The position numbers and the translations under genes are program-made. The notes under the pieces are model-generated. The model was not told the DNA's origin. It saw only the letters and a list, made by a program, of their open reading frames with translations, and ran no database searches. A stretch of DNA of 64,000 nt from Cryptomeria japonica (lineage: Eukaryota > Streptophyta > Pinopsida > Cupressales > Cupressaceae): contig NC_081415.1 of NCBI RefSeq assembly GCF_030272615.1, positions 377,035,392 to 377,099,391 of the forward strand, written 5' to 3'. The first letter of the stretch is position 1. Every line of letters begins with the position of its first letter. Positions 12,404 through 25,229 of this stretch are shown here, piece by piece.

Positions 12404-13550
12404 CGATTGAGTCAAACACAATGAATAAATTAAACAACAAAAAAAAGAATGGTCAAATTTGTTCGGTTAAGTATGGTGGATTATTACAATTCAAGTGCTA
12501 GTTCATTGACTATGTAGATGTTATATTAAATGTGATAGAGAATGGTAATGTGCACCAGTTGGAGTAAGCATGTGAAATTAGCCTAGGACTAGTTGAGTTT
12601 GTGTTAGGTAATGCATAGTGTGATCTTACTCTTAGAGTAACATGTTATCTTTAAGACCAAGCTGACTACACATTGGGTTTGAGGAATGTGCTTTAGTTGT
12701 GAATATTGTAAATATATCATAGGTTGACATGAAGATGTAATTTAGATTAGAATGCACATATAATGTTAATAAGTCTCATTCAAAAGTGTAGAATTGGTGA
12801 TAGAAGGGGAAAAAAATTGTGCAAGTTTTATACTCAATAGTGAGGAGTACATGTGAAGTGTGTGAACTATAATGCACATCTCATATACACAGTGTTCTAA
12901 ATAAAATAAAATAAAACAAATAATGAAGGTTGTGGTTGAAAGGTCCACATGATATATCTCTTGTATTTCTCATATCTTAACTATATTTGATGTTGGTGCC
13001 TCATCATTTGAGTTAGTACTTAGTTCTTTGGTTTAGGGGATTGCTGTCTCATATAGGTTAGTGCCCACAAGTTTGATTGGGGATTGGTGTATCCATCTTT
13101 AGTTAAAATTCATGTGGGTTGGTACCTACAAAACATTGTAAGTTCTTTATAATTTTGTAAGGTTGGATTTGGATAGTATATACAACCAACTATTCTCTTC
13201 ATTGTTTTTCCCTTCTAGGTTGTCACGTAAATCTAGTGTTCTCATGTGTTGATGTGTGGATGTACTTATCACATGCATAGTTTTTTTATGATGGTTTTTA
13301 TGTTGCATTGGTTTGAAGTTGAAAATTTTATATACCAAGTCGCCCCCCTCCTATTAAATTTTTGCTTAACATTTACTTCATGATATTATCATTCTTTCCA
13401 CACCATATCCTCCTCAAAATAGGCTCACATCATGTTTCAAAATTAATAATTATCCCATTGGTAAAAATATTTGTTTAAACATTCATTATTAACAAAAAGG
13501 GTTAGGCATCAATGACTAAGGTATTTTAGAAAACAAAATCCTAATTATCA
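12404..13550. other. Unassigned AT-rich DNA
   Basis: No gene, terminal repeat or RNA gene recognised. Confidence 0.35.
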
Positions 13551-16500
13551 TGGTCTTGGATGCATAGCTCACTCTTAAGGTGTTGGTTTTACTATTAAAT
13601 CCTCTATCACTCCCTATAAATTCAAACATACACATTATCCATCCTCCAAATCCATTTTGGATACCTATATCCCAAAATCAAATCTTTAATCTCTTCCATT
13701 CATCTTAGGTCCTTATATCCTTCCATCCACTATCCATATCACTCATAGCTCACAATCAAATTGCCCTATCATAAATAAAGATCAACAAAGGCACACATTG
13801 ATGAGAACCTTCCAACCATTCATCTACATCAACCCATCCAAAAGACCTCTATATCACTCTTATCCATCCATGAATCTAGTTGTTAGAAGCAATTTGGATG
13901 CCAAGCATAAAATCCATTAGTCCAAAAATTCACATACATTTAAGGATCAACTACTCTCATCTAAAAGATATGCCAAAACAAAACAAAATGTGATCCAAAA
14001 GCATAAATAAAAATGAAAAAGGTCATAAAGACCACCTTTCAAATCTATTTTGGGTCCCTATGTCTCAAAATCCACTATCCCATCATTTACTTCCTCTATT
14101 TTGGGTTCTTATGTCCCAAAATTACATGCACTCCTCCATCAAAATCTCAAAATATAAAATTCACTTTTCCTCTATCACTTCACCACCCCTCGAGGTGTGT
14201 ACCGACATCAATCTTTCCAATATTTCCATCCACCCTTACATAAATATTCTTAGACCCCATCCATTATCCAATACCTATTTTCTATCCTTCCATCGCTCTC
14301 ATCCAATCCTTTGCATTAATCCTTACCCTATTCGATCTTATCATCTATTCCATTTTACTTTACTTTCACTTTATCAATATCTATGATCATACCTTTAATA
14401 GACATGGTCCATTATAGAACATGTTCCATGAATACCATCCAACAAAATGTATGTTTGATTCCTTTTTCCATCTCATATAATGTATCCATTATCTTCCCAA
14501 AAATTTCACCATGATGAAAACCTAGCAAACATGCATCATGTTTGATATTCAAAAAACCAAAAAAAAAAATGTAGAGAGAATAATTAAAAAATGACAAAAG
14601 TAAAGAGAAATAATTTTTCCACATATGGAAACCACTTGGTGTGGTACCTTGGGCAATAACCATATGAAAACTTGGAAAATAGGCTTCAAGTATAATCTAG
14701 AATTTTGTTGCACTGTACAATTGGGGGTAAGTTTCATCCATGTTATCCTACCTTCCACATTCTCCATTGTCCCTCATCACCTATCCATAACCCTACCTAA
14801 ATCCATATTTCCTTTTCCACCTTTGATCTTGATAAGGCTAAGGATATCCATAAGCAACATGTATCCTATCTACGTCACCTTGTACACAACCTTTTTTCCC
14901 ATATCCCTTCCCTTATCCATTTCTTATTTCCATTATCAATTCCCACCTTTTCTATTTTTTATTCTACCCATATCCTATCTCCATCCTATCCAAATCCATC
15001 CCTTGATCTTGATCAAAACTAGGGACATATACTTCAAAAGTTCATGTTTTTTGGGAAACTATTGGCATGCCCATTTCTTTGAATGACATACCATTTCATG
15101 CACCATACCATTACCTAGATAGCTATATTCAATCTTTTAGTTTTGAATAACATGTTATTTTATTGAGAGATAATCCTTGTAATATTGAAATTACTCTGAT
15201 ACTAAAAAATAAGCTACTTCCATCCTTCACCTATCGATTTCCATCGCACTTGTTCATTCATCCATTCATTATATTCTATGCCTTTCTAGACACTAAAAGA
15301 AAGTAATAGACCTTTCTTGGGAATAAATCTTGATACATGTATGTTACCTCAATTAGTGATTTGGACATCTTCCATGAATGAGAGATTTTAGATTTCCACA
15401 TTTATAAAGAATAGTGTGCTTTGCTTCTAGATTTAGCTATTTGAGATTTACTTGCATCAACATTACAAATAACACTCTATGGTCCATCATCAAAATTTAT
15501 TTCTACAACTTTTTCATCTTGATGATGGATCATGAAGTGTGGTCTAAAATGCGGATTCAAATAAATATTACATAGATGAATCTAGAAGCAAAGCACACTA
15601 ATCTTCCATTAATTCAAATATTCTAAAAATTCAAAAAGAAAAATTCTAAAATTTTAAACAAATTCAAATATCCATAAAATCCCACTCCATATAATCTCAT
15701 CATCCAATCAAAAATCATGAAGCTATCTACCTATCATGATAAAATTACACCATTACCATCACCATCATCCATAATAAGTTGTCTTTTGTTAACATATTGA
15801 CACCATAAATAGAAGCAAACATATCATTATGTAAAACACTGACCTTTAAACAAAATCATGATCAATAAACAACTCCCAAATTCGAGCCTACTAACTAAAC
15901 TATCTACTACCTAAATATAATTTACCATCCTTATTATAATACCATGCCTTAATGGATACATCTTTCATACAATAGGAATCTTATCCAATATCATCCTATT
16001 TGAATAACATATCATTTGATAAGACAATATAAATGGTTGTTGATTTATTTGGTCTATGAGTCTTTTCTTTTTATTGATTTATCTTGTGTCATGTCCCTAT
16101 CCTACTTGAGGATATCCATAAGTGATTAGATGGGTGAGGATAAGGCCTGGTCATTGTTTTCATATGTTGTGTTTGTGGAATTTTCTTGTGACATTACCAG
16201 GTCAAATTTGTTCTTTGTATGTGTTGGAATAACATTTAGCATAAATCATTATCCTATATAAATAAAAGGTCATCTAATGCTTTTTTGCATTAGGACTATC
16301 ATGCTTTATAGCTACTGTCTCACATATTCTGGCAAGGTGCAACTATGTTGCAAATGAATCAGAACATTCCTTGTTTTAAGAGTCATTATCCATACAAAGG
16401 ATACCAAAGTCACCTTGGTTTGTCACACCTTCATGTACATATACATACAATCAAAATAAAACATCTAAAAACACAACCCACATACATTTCATGTGAATCC

Positions 16501-16870
16501 ATTTCCTATCAGTCAATTTCTATCTACCAATCATATGTTGATCCATCTCATATATATCTACTTGATTTCATCCATTATATTTTTCTATTCTAATATCAAC
16601 CAAATACCCATTATCACCCATATTTCTTATATCATAATTACTACCTATCCAATCACACAATTCAACCTTAACCACTTATCTGCCTATCCATTTTTTTGAG
16701 AATCTAACCAAAAAGATTATTCTTTGTCCAATCTCTTGGGGGGGGGCATCATACTTACCTCCCTTGGTCACCCGAGGCACATTAGGGCATGCAATCATCG
16801 AATATTTCATTTTTCTTTGAAACAATGTTGTAAAATGTATTTTCTCAAAGAGTAGAAAAATATAGATTTA
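13551..16870 (+). mobile_element. Second F-type internal region, LTRs not found
   Basis: The 3' part matches element F in order. 16,030-16,170 corresponds to 6,170-6,290 (a Tyr/Leu-poor stretch ending in a ggatatccataagtga-like motif). 16,728-16,865 corresponds to 7,068-7,190, including the aatctcttg-g(n) run and the ctttgaaacaa block just before the polypurine tract. The LTR start that should follow is degenerate or missing. C/T-rich composition creates several open frames of 60-150 codons here with no recognisable domains. Confidence 0.55.
15412..15600. mobile_element. MITE-like foldback element, 189 bp
   Basis: The ends are perfect 22-bp inverted repeats: tagtgtgctttgcttctaga plus tt at the left, and its reverse complement at the right. 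Inside, the arms continue to pair imperfectly, for example atggtccatcatcaa (about 15,470) against ttgatgatggatcat (about 15,525), so nearly the whole element is one imperfect hairpin. The outermost TA on each side could be a TA target duplication, as for Tc1/mariner-type MITEs, but the family is not identified. It codes for nothing. Confidence 0.7.
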
Positions 16871-18054
16871 ATGATGAGAAAATGAGAAATGAGTCTAAAA
16901 GACCATAAGAGAAACCACTAAGTAAAAATATAACACAAATATCTAATCCTAAACACAATGAAGGAAGAAAACCAAAATAAAAAATAACTAACAAATTGAA
17001 CATAAATCAATGCAAACCAAATGTAGAACTTGATGCAAATGCCTCCACTACTCTTCTATAATGCCCACCAAGAAACCCAGGAGAATTATGTCAACTATCA
17101 ACCTAACTAAACATCTTAGAGATAAAAAAATAATTAAAGAGATAAAACATCACATTAAAAACCTAAAGACGATGCATATAACTTATTAACATTATTTCAT
17201 AACATTAAGCATGAGCAAAGATAAACTCACAATGTCTAACTTCTATCCCATAGGGTATCCTAATGACATTAATGAAATGCGACAATTGGATAGATATGTG
17301 TAACAATTACAATGATACATGATACATTTCCTACTTAAACTAATGCCTCTTCATTAAACATAACATAAGAAAATGCTCATTTTAAATCATAGACATAATA
17401 ACCATGAGTTATAGCATAACTAACACTTCTAGGATACTATGCTAATTTTAAGCACCAACGGAAAATGTTCCTAACATATAAAATCTTGTAAACATAATGA
17501 ATCTAACCATTCCTATATTATAGTCGAAACCATCATCACATAGATCAGACATATGATAACACCATTACATTACTTAATACATCTTATGCATGGCTTACAT
17601 TACAAATATGCATCAATCATTACATATATAATTTCATGATACAATGATCACATGAATGATATAAAAATACAATTTCTTAGATGAATCTTTACATATAATA
17701 GAGATTGCATTTGCATCACAAATCCATAGCACTAGAACTGAAGAGAAGAAGAACAATCCATCAAGCTCATGAACAAGCCACTAGATATCCCAATTGAAGA
17801 AGAGATCAAACACCCGACCATGTGGAGCCAAAAAGGTCCATCCCCCATGCTCTGGAGAATGACATAATGCCCCACACACATCACTTAACCTAGGCTGACA
17901 CCTATACATCCAAGGGAATACAAAAATACATAAGGAATATACATATACAAGAACCTAAACACAACAAGACATAGGCTCAACCACAAAACACAAACTCACA
18001 AAAGGATTCCACTCAATACAAAGGTTAAGGTCTTAGGAAACACATAGGAAAGAG
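16871..18054. other. Unassigned AT-rich DNA
   Basis: No gene or element boundary recognised between the F-type region and the Copia LTR. Confidence 0.35.
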
Positions 18055-19368
18055 TGTTGTCAAATGCCATCAACATGGGTTTCCATGGTAGGTTGAATCC
18101 TCTCCAAACAATTTAAGTACAACTTCAAATTTGATTAATTGCAACAAGAATAAAGATAAACATAATAACAACAACACACATAACACCAAGATTTTTGACG
18201 TGGAAAACCCGGTTAAGGGAAAAACCATGGTGGGAACCTACCCACAATAAGATGATGCTCTGCATTAGTATATAAAAATATTATAATGGGGAATGCACAT
18301 GCATTCAGGCTCACTGCTCAAAATATAATAACCCAGAAGGCTACAACCCTTAGGGAAGGTTCACTACCTTACAATAACATTCAGACAACAATCCGGTTTA
18401 GATGAACTGAAAGAATAGCATCTCCAAATGCCTGATGAAAGTTCCAATTAAGGACAATTGTCTGCCCTACAACACACTTTTCTCTACACTTCATATCTAA
18501 AGATAAATTTGCTTGCTCGCACATACACCACTCTCTGATAATGCAGACACAACACCTATACACCAATTACATGAATATGACACCTATTTATACAAATCAC
18601 TAACCTTGACTACAAGTTCGACTCAACCCTTAAAACCTAATTACAAAATTACATCACATGATACATAAATCAACCACCAGACCAATACAAAGCCATGAGA
18701 ACATAGCATGGACCCAAATGAACTCCACCAAACATGCAACACTACTAGAAATCTCACTGAGATCATCTGCAACACGCTACACCACCGAAAATGTCGCATA
18801 GCACAAAGAACATCATCAGACCCATAAGATCTTCAATATCATGCACAATGATCAATGTAGACCACCAAAACAAATAGGAAATGATTAGGAAACACCAAGA
18901 AACATGTTAGAACCATCCATAATAGCTGCACCAACACCACTTAATCAAATATTCATTGATCAACACACTGATACTAAAAAACACTCAACATCAGCAACCT
19001 GGACTAGAAAGATAACTTGCAGAACACCAAATCATGAACCATCTGAATTGAAGATATACATGAACATCCCAAACACTCTCCAAAATCTACAACTCAAGAT
19101 ATAATCATTCTAAAGCATAACAGATCAAACAATAGAACATTGCAACACTGAACACTAAAAAATCAATCCTCATACTAGAATCCATAACCTTATCAAATAG
19201 CCACATATCATCATGAAATCAACATTGAATCAAGTATCTCTAATTGATTTAGTATATCAAACAGATAAACCAACCGGGTCAACTCTCTACAATCACCAAA
19301 ACACTAAAATACAAGAATATGTTGGCATCAATGACAACAACATATCCTAGCAATAGCAATATCCAACA
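18055..19368 (-). repeat. 3' LTR of Copia 1
   Basis: On the minus strand it starts tgttggatattgctattgct after the polypurine tract. The far end (18,055-18,110) aligns poorly with the 5' LTR, so the boundary is uncertain by about 10 bp. Confidence 0.85.
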
Positions 19369-19382
19369 ATCTCCCCCTTTGG
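19369..19382 (-). promoter_or_regulatory. Polypurine tract of Copia 1
   Basis: Minus-strand ccaaagggggagat directly precedes the 3' LTR. The same tract precedes the 3' LTR of Copia 2. Confidence 0.85.
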
Positions 19383-19692
19383 CATTGATGGGAATATATG
19401 AATGTGAAAAATAATTAATGCAAAGAAAGAAAGCAGCACCAACAATATCCCCCTAAGATCATGCACACAAAGCTTCCAAGATAAGGCAGTTTTTCACATG
19501 CTTCTCTCCCCCTTTGATAGTAATGCCAAAGACATATAAAAATTATGAATCTCTCCCTCTAAGAATGACTATCTATCCCCCTTAGGATAAAATCACACAC
19601 TGACTACTCTAGCGGAGCAACAACACCAACTCATCAACCCAGATAAGAAGATAATACTGTGAAGTCCACCAAATTGATGAATCTTAATGCAT

Positions 19693-22600
19693 CTAATTCT
19701 CATTAGGAGTGGAAAAGACCCCTAACTTGTCTCTTAGATATACAAATGTATCTATAGGCAAAGGTTTAGTAGAAATATTTGCAATCTGATCATTTGTAGA
19801 TACATACTCCAATTTGACTTCTTCCTCACTGATTTTCTCCCTCAAGAAATGACACTTAATTGATATATGATTTGTTTTAGAAGAAAATAACAAATTCTTG
19901 GAAATATTAATAGCACTTGAATTATCACAATATATAATAGTAGGCTCATCATAAACAACTGTAATGTCCTTCAACATTTTCTTCATCCAAACAACTGAGT
20001 ACAGTTGCTAGCAACAACAATGTATTCAACTTATATAGTAGATAGGGAAATAACATCTTGCTTCTTACTTACCCATGAAACCAACCTCTTCCCCAAAAAG
20101 AATGCTCCACTAGTAGTGCTCTTCTGGTCATCTACATCACCTTATCAGTTAACATTAGTAGAATCACATAACATGAAATCATCATTCTTTGGATACCACA
20201 AACCATAGTCAACTGTCCCCTTCAAGTATCTGAAAAATCCTCTTTAGAGTAGTAACATGACTTTCTTTAGGATTAACTTGGAAACTTGCACAAAGACAAA
20301 CACCGTGCATAATATTTGGTCTATTCTGAGTCAAGTATAACAATCCACCAACCATAGGGATTCATCTTTCTTAGTCAACTTATATCTAATCACCATAGGA
20401 GTTCCAACAGGTTTGGAGTCATCTAACCCAAAAAATTCAATAATTCCTTCACATACTTAGATTGAGAAATGAAAATGCCTTTCACAATCTATGTAATTTG
20501 CAATCCTAAGAAGAATTTCATCTCACCTATCATGGACATCTCAAACTCTTTTTGCATATCATCAGCAAACCTCATACTCAAATCATCATCTCCTCCAAAA
20601 ATAATCTCATCAAAAAATAATTCAACAATTAAGATCTTATCATTATCAACCTTAAAGTATAAATTACTATCAACAATACCTTTATATAATCCCAACTTCA
20701 TCAAATACCTATCCAATCTAGTATACCAAGTTCTAGGGGCTTGTTTAAGTCCATACAATGCTTTCAATAAAGGTACCTTTATGATAATGAAAATCCATCT
20801 AGTTGCTCAATGTAGACTTCCTCTTCCAAATGACCATTCAAAAAGGCTGACTTCACATCCATCTGATATACCTTAAAATCCTTATAAGTAGCATATGCAA
20901 GAAGTAATCTAACAACTTCAATTCTAGCTACTGGAGTAAAAATCTCCTCATAATAAATTCCTTCCATCTGAGAGCATCCTTTACATACCAGTCTTGCTTT
21001 GTTTCTAACAACTTCACTAGCTTAATTCAATTTATTTTTGAATACCCAATTTGTACCAATCACATTCTTGTCTTTTGGCCTCAGAACAAGTTCCCATGTG
21101 TTGTTCTTCTCAATCTGATTCAACTCTTCTTCCATAGCTTTTATCTAATTCTCATCTTTACAAGCTTCAACAACATCTTTAGGTTCAATCTTGGAAATCA
21201 AACATATTTATTCAGCAACAATCCTTCTCCTAGTCATTACACCTTTATTTTTATCACCAATAATCTGATTTTTTGAATGATTTAATCTCACATACCTTAG
21301 TCTCTTCGGATTATTCTGATTCTTAGGTTCTTGAACTTCTTCACCAACAAAAGCAATATCCAAATGATCTGTCTCTACTGGAACATTCTACTTCTCAGTA
21401 GTCACTTGCTTTGAAATGATATCTTGATTATCAAACTCATATCTGCATGCTCTGATCTTCTTTCCATGACATTCATTAACCTTCATATTTTCACTTTCTA
21501 CTATCTTCTTCAACCTCTTATTGTAACATCGATAGGCCTTTCTCTGAGTAGAATAACCCAAAAATATTCCTTCATCACATATTGCATCAAGCTTTCCTAT
21601 ATCCTCATCGCTTTTGATATAAGATTTGCTTCCAAAAACTCTGAAATATCTAACTGTCGGATCATGACCAAACCATAACTCATAAGGAGTCTTACAAAAA
21701 TGCTAACAACTTCTCCCCAAAAGGTCTTTGCAACATCTCCTTCAGTCAACATAGTCCTAGCAACATCCAAAATAGTTATGTTCTTCCTTTCAACAACTCC
21801 ATTCTGCTGAGGAGTTCTACGAGTAGATAATTGTCTTCTAATTCCATGCTCTTCACAAAATGAATCAAACTCACCAAATGTGAATTCTCCTCCTTTGTCA
21901 TATCTCATACATTTCGCCTTCAATCATGTCTCAGTCTCCACCTTAGCTTTGAATATCTTGAATTTCTCTACTATTTGTGATTTCTTAGTTAGAAAAGTAA
22001 ACCACATCATTCTAAAATAGACATCAATTAAGAACATGAAATATTTGTCACCCTGCACACTTCTCACTCTTGTAGGACCACACAAATCAGTATGCACAAG
22101 ATCTAATATACCATTAGATGTATACTACTTACTCTTAAATTAAATTCTTGTTTTCTTTCCCAACTGATATTCTTTACATACCGAATTAGAGGGTTTCACA
22201 ATTTTAGGCAAATCTTTAACAACTTGAGTAGAACTTATCTTAATCATGTAGTCAAAATTAACATGACATATCCTTCTATGCCACAACCAAATTTCATGTA
22301 TTTGAGCAATCAAACAACTTTTCTCAACGACATTCAAGTGAAATCTATTACGTTTAGTCTTAGTTCCTGATGCAATCTCTATGTTGGAGGCATTCAGAAT
22401 CTTGCATTTACCTTTCTTGAATTACAGATCATATCCCTTATCAACCATCTGTCCAACACTCAAAATAATATTCTTCAAACATTCAACATGCAAGGCATCA
22501 TCAATATTATGCTTACCATCAAAGGAAATATAACCTCTAACATGAATTATACAAGCTTTATCATCACCAAATCTTACTATACCATCATCATACTTATCCA

Positions 22601-23800
22601 TATTCACAAATTTACTTTTATCACCTGTCATATGATGTGAACAACTGCTGTCAATTACCCATTCATCTTTCTCTTCAATCTTAGCATCTAAATATTTCTC
22701 TTCAACAATGTAGCTTGTAGAATTCACTGGTACTAGATTATCTTCCTTGATAACAATAAATACAAATTCATCTTCTGAATTCACTGACTCTTCATCTATC
22801 ACACCTTCATCAACAAAATAATAACATTTCTTCTAATATTTGTAGTTCCAGTTAGGCTTATAGGTCTCATCATACTTATCATGCCTCTCATATCTATCAT
22901 TCTTATAAGATTTATCATGCTTATCATACCTTGGCATTCTTTCTCGACACCTAGAAGCAAAATGTCCTATATTATTACAAGAGAAACATTTCAAAGGTAA
23001 ATTTCCATCATACTTATTGGCTCCCTTAGGCAATCTTCAAGCAATAAGTGCTCCAAGCTCTTCCAACTCTGTTTCATGCTCTTCCATCTCTCTCATTTCT
23101 TTTTCATATCTGGAAACCCTAGATGAACTTTCTCTCAGATCATACTTCTGCTTCATGGATACAAAAGATTTAAATGCAGTCTCAGATTTACCATGTGATT
23201 CTCCAAATTCACTTAACTCCAAAGCAACAAGTTTACCAACTAGTATGTATCTTGTCACAGTAGTCACAGTCTGGATCTCATCAATAGCAATAATTTTGGA
23301 TTTGTAAGAAAGAGGCAAGGATCTCAACACTTTAGCAACAATCTCATCTTCTTCAAGGGTTCCACCGACACATTTGATATTCATGACAAGTTCATTCAAT
23401 TTATCCATAAAGGATGATATGTTCTCATCTTCTCTCATCTTCAACATCTCATACTTTCCTTTCAAACTCTGCAGTTTAACAACTTTGACATGTTTATCTC
23501 CTTCATACAAGGTTTCTTTCTTTCCCAGATCTCATGTGCAGTCTGAAGTCCCATCACATTAGTAATCTTTGAATCGGTCAGGGCACTCCGCAATGCTTCC
23601 TTATCTCTTATGTTATGTTTAGCATCCTTGATCTCTTTTGTAGTAACCAGACCATTTTATGAAACAGTGTAGGCATTCTTTGTAATTTTCCAATAATCTT
23701 CTCCAAGAAATTTCAAATGACACTCCATCTAGTCCTTCCATACAGTGTAATTTCTTCCACCAAATCTCAGACTCTCTTTCTTGAAAACATAGGTTGTCAT
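19693..23800 (-). pseudogene. Copia gag-pol, broken
   Basis: The start codon is at 23,800; the same Met-Thr-Thr-Tyr start opens Copia 2. Order along the minus strand: UBN2-type gag (about 23,800-23,040); a CCHC zinc knuckle CFSCNNIGHFASRC near 22,990; aspartic protease with DSSCSHHM (about 22,650); a GAG-pre-integrase LWHRRICHVN segment (about 22,280); integrase with DKGGEF and NGVVERKN (about 21,900-21,790); RT with KSAFLNG and KALYGLKQAPRTWY (20,860-20,720); and RNase H with the IYCDNSSAI motif (about 19,930), ending at 19,693. The product would make and insert a cDNA copy of the element. Frameshifts and stops, including an early TAG in gag, break the frame into at least eight pieces. The RT catalytic box reads FFDE instead of a V/M-D-D form. 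Confidence 0.9.
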
Positions 23801-23843
23801 TCTGAATCTCCTCAATTGGTCAAGCTTCTTCCAGAGGATCTAC

Positions 23844-23855
23844 CTCTGATACCAA
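23844..23855 (-). promoter_or_regulatory. Primer-binding site of Copia 1
   Basis: Minus-strand tggtatcagagg, next to the end of the 5' LTR, differs in one base from the usual initiator-methionine tRNA site tggtatcagagc. Confidence 0.85.
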
Positions 23856-23856
23856 T

Positions 23857-25229
23857 TGTTGGCAACAACAATGAAGGAAAACTAAGAGGGGGGGGGGTGT
23901 ATCATTTTTCACTGGATTAAACAATTTAAGCACAACTTCAAATTTGATTAACTACAAAAAGAACAAATATAAACATAATAACATCAACACACATAACACC
24001 AAGATTTTTGATGTGGAAAACCCGACTAAGGGAAAAACAACGGTGGGAGCCTACCCACAATAAGATGATACTTTGTAGTAGTATGTTAAAATATTACAAT
24101 GGGGAGTGCACATGCATTTAGGCACACTTCCTAGAGCTATCTTCTCAAAATATAATAACCCAGAAGGCAACAACCCTCAGGGAAGGTTCACTACCTTACA
24201 ATAACATTTGGACAACAATCCGGTTTAGATGAACTGAAAGAATAACATCTCCAAATGCCAGATGACAGTTCTGGTTAAGCACAATTGTCTGCCCTACACC
24301 ACACTCTACTCTACACTTCACACCCCCTACAACACACTCTACTCTACACTTCACACCGAAAGATAAATTCACTTGTTCACACATACGCGACTCTTTGATA
24401 ATGCAGACACAACACCTATACACCAATTACATGAATATGACACCTATTTATACAAATCATCAACCTTGACTACAAGGTCAACTCAACCCTTAACACCTAA
24501 TTACAAAATTACATCACATGATACATAAGTCAACCATCAAACCAATAGAATTCCATGAAGACATAGCATGGACCCAAGTCAACTCCACTGAACACGCAAA
24601 ACCACTAGAAATATAGCCAAGATCATCCGTAACATGCTATACCACCAAAAATGTCGCATAACATGAAGAACATCATCGGACCCATGAGATCTTGAATATT
24701 GTGCACAATGATCAATACAGAACACCAAAAGAAATAGGACACTATTAGGAAACACCAACAAGCATGATAGAACCATCCACAATAGCTGCACTAACACCAC
24801 TTAATCAAATCTTCATCGATCAACACGTTGATACTCAAAAACATTCTACAACAACAACTGGGACAAGAAAGATAACTTGCAAAGCACCAAATCATGAACC
24901 ATCTGAATTGAAGATACACATTAACATCCCAAACACTCCCAAATCCATAACTCAAGATATAATCATTCTGGAGCACAACAGATCAAACACCAGAACACTG
25001 CTACACTCAACACTGAAAAACCAATCCTCATACTGAAATGTATAACTTGATAAAATCATCACATATCAGCATGAAATCAACATTGAATCAATTATCTCTA
25101 GTAGTTGACTCAACATATCAAATAGATAAACCAACCAGATTAACTCTTTGCAATCACCGAAACACCAAAACACATGAATATGTTGGCATTAATGACAACA
25201 CCATATCCTAGCAATAGCAATATCCAACA
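23857..25229 (-). repeat. 5' LTR of Copia 1
   Basis: Bounded by tgttggcaaca at 23,857 and atccaaca at 25,229. It holds a local duplication of about 36 bp (acactctactctacacttca twice, 24,299-24,356) that the 3' LTR lacks, and an 11-base G run near 23,887. Confidence 0.88.

Larger units (their letters stand above)
18055..25229 (-). mobile_element. Copia LTR retrotransposon 1, full length
   Basis: Read on the minus strand, it has a 5' LTR (25,229-23,857), an initiator-Met-type PBS, gag-pol in Copia order (gag, protease, integrase, RT, RNase H), a polypurine tract, and a 3' LTR (19,368-18,055). It is the same family as the plus-strand element at 27,488-34,729. No clear target-site duplication: the left flank ends aagag and the right begins caatt, so the left terminus is approximate. 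Confidence 0.9.

Noticed and set aside
13980-16700. Several open frames of 60-150 codons
   Set aside because: They overlap in different frames in C/T-rich DNA that has few stops by composition, with no domain, conserved block or signal.
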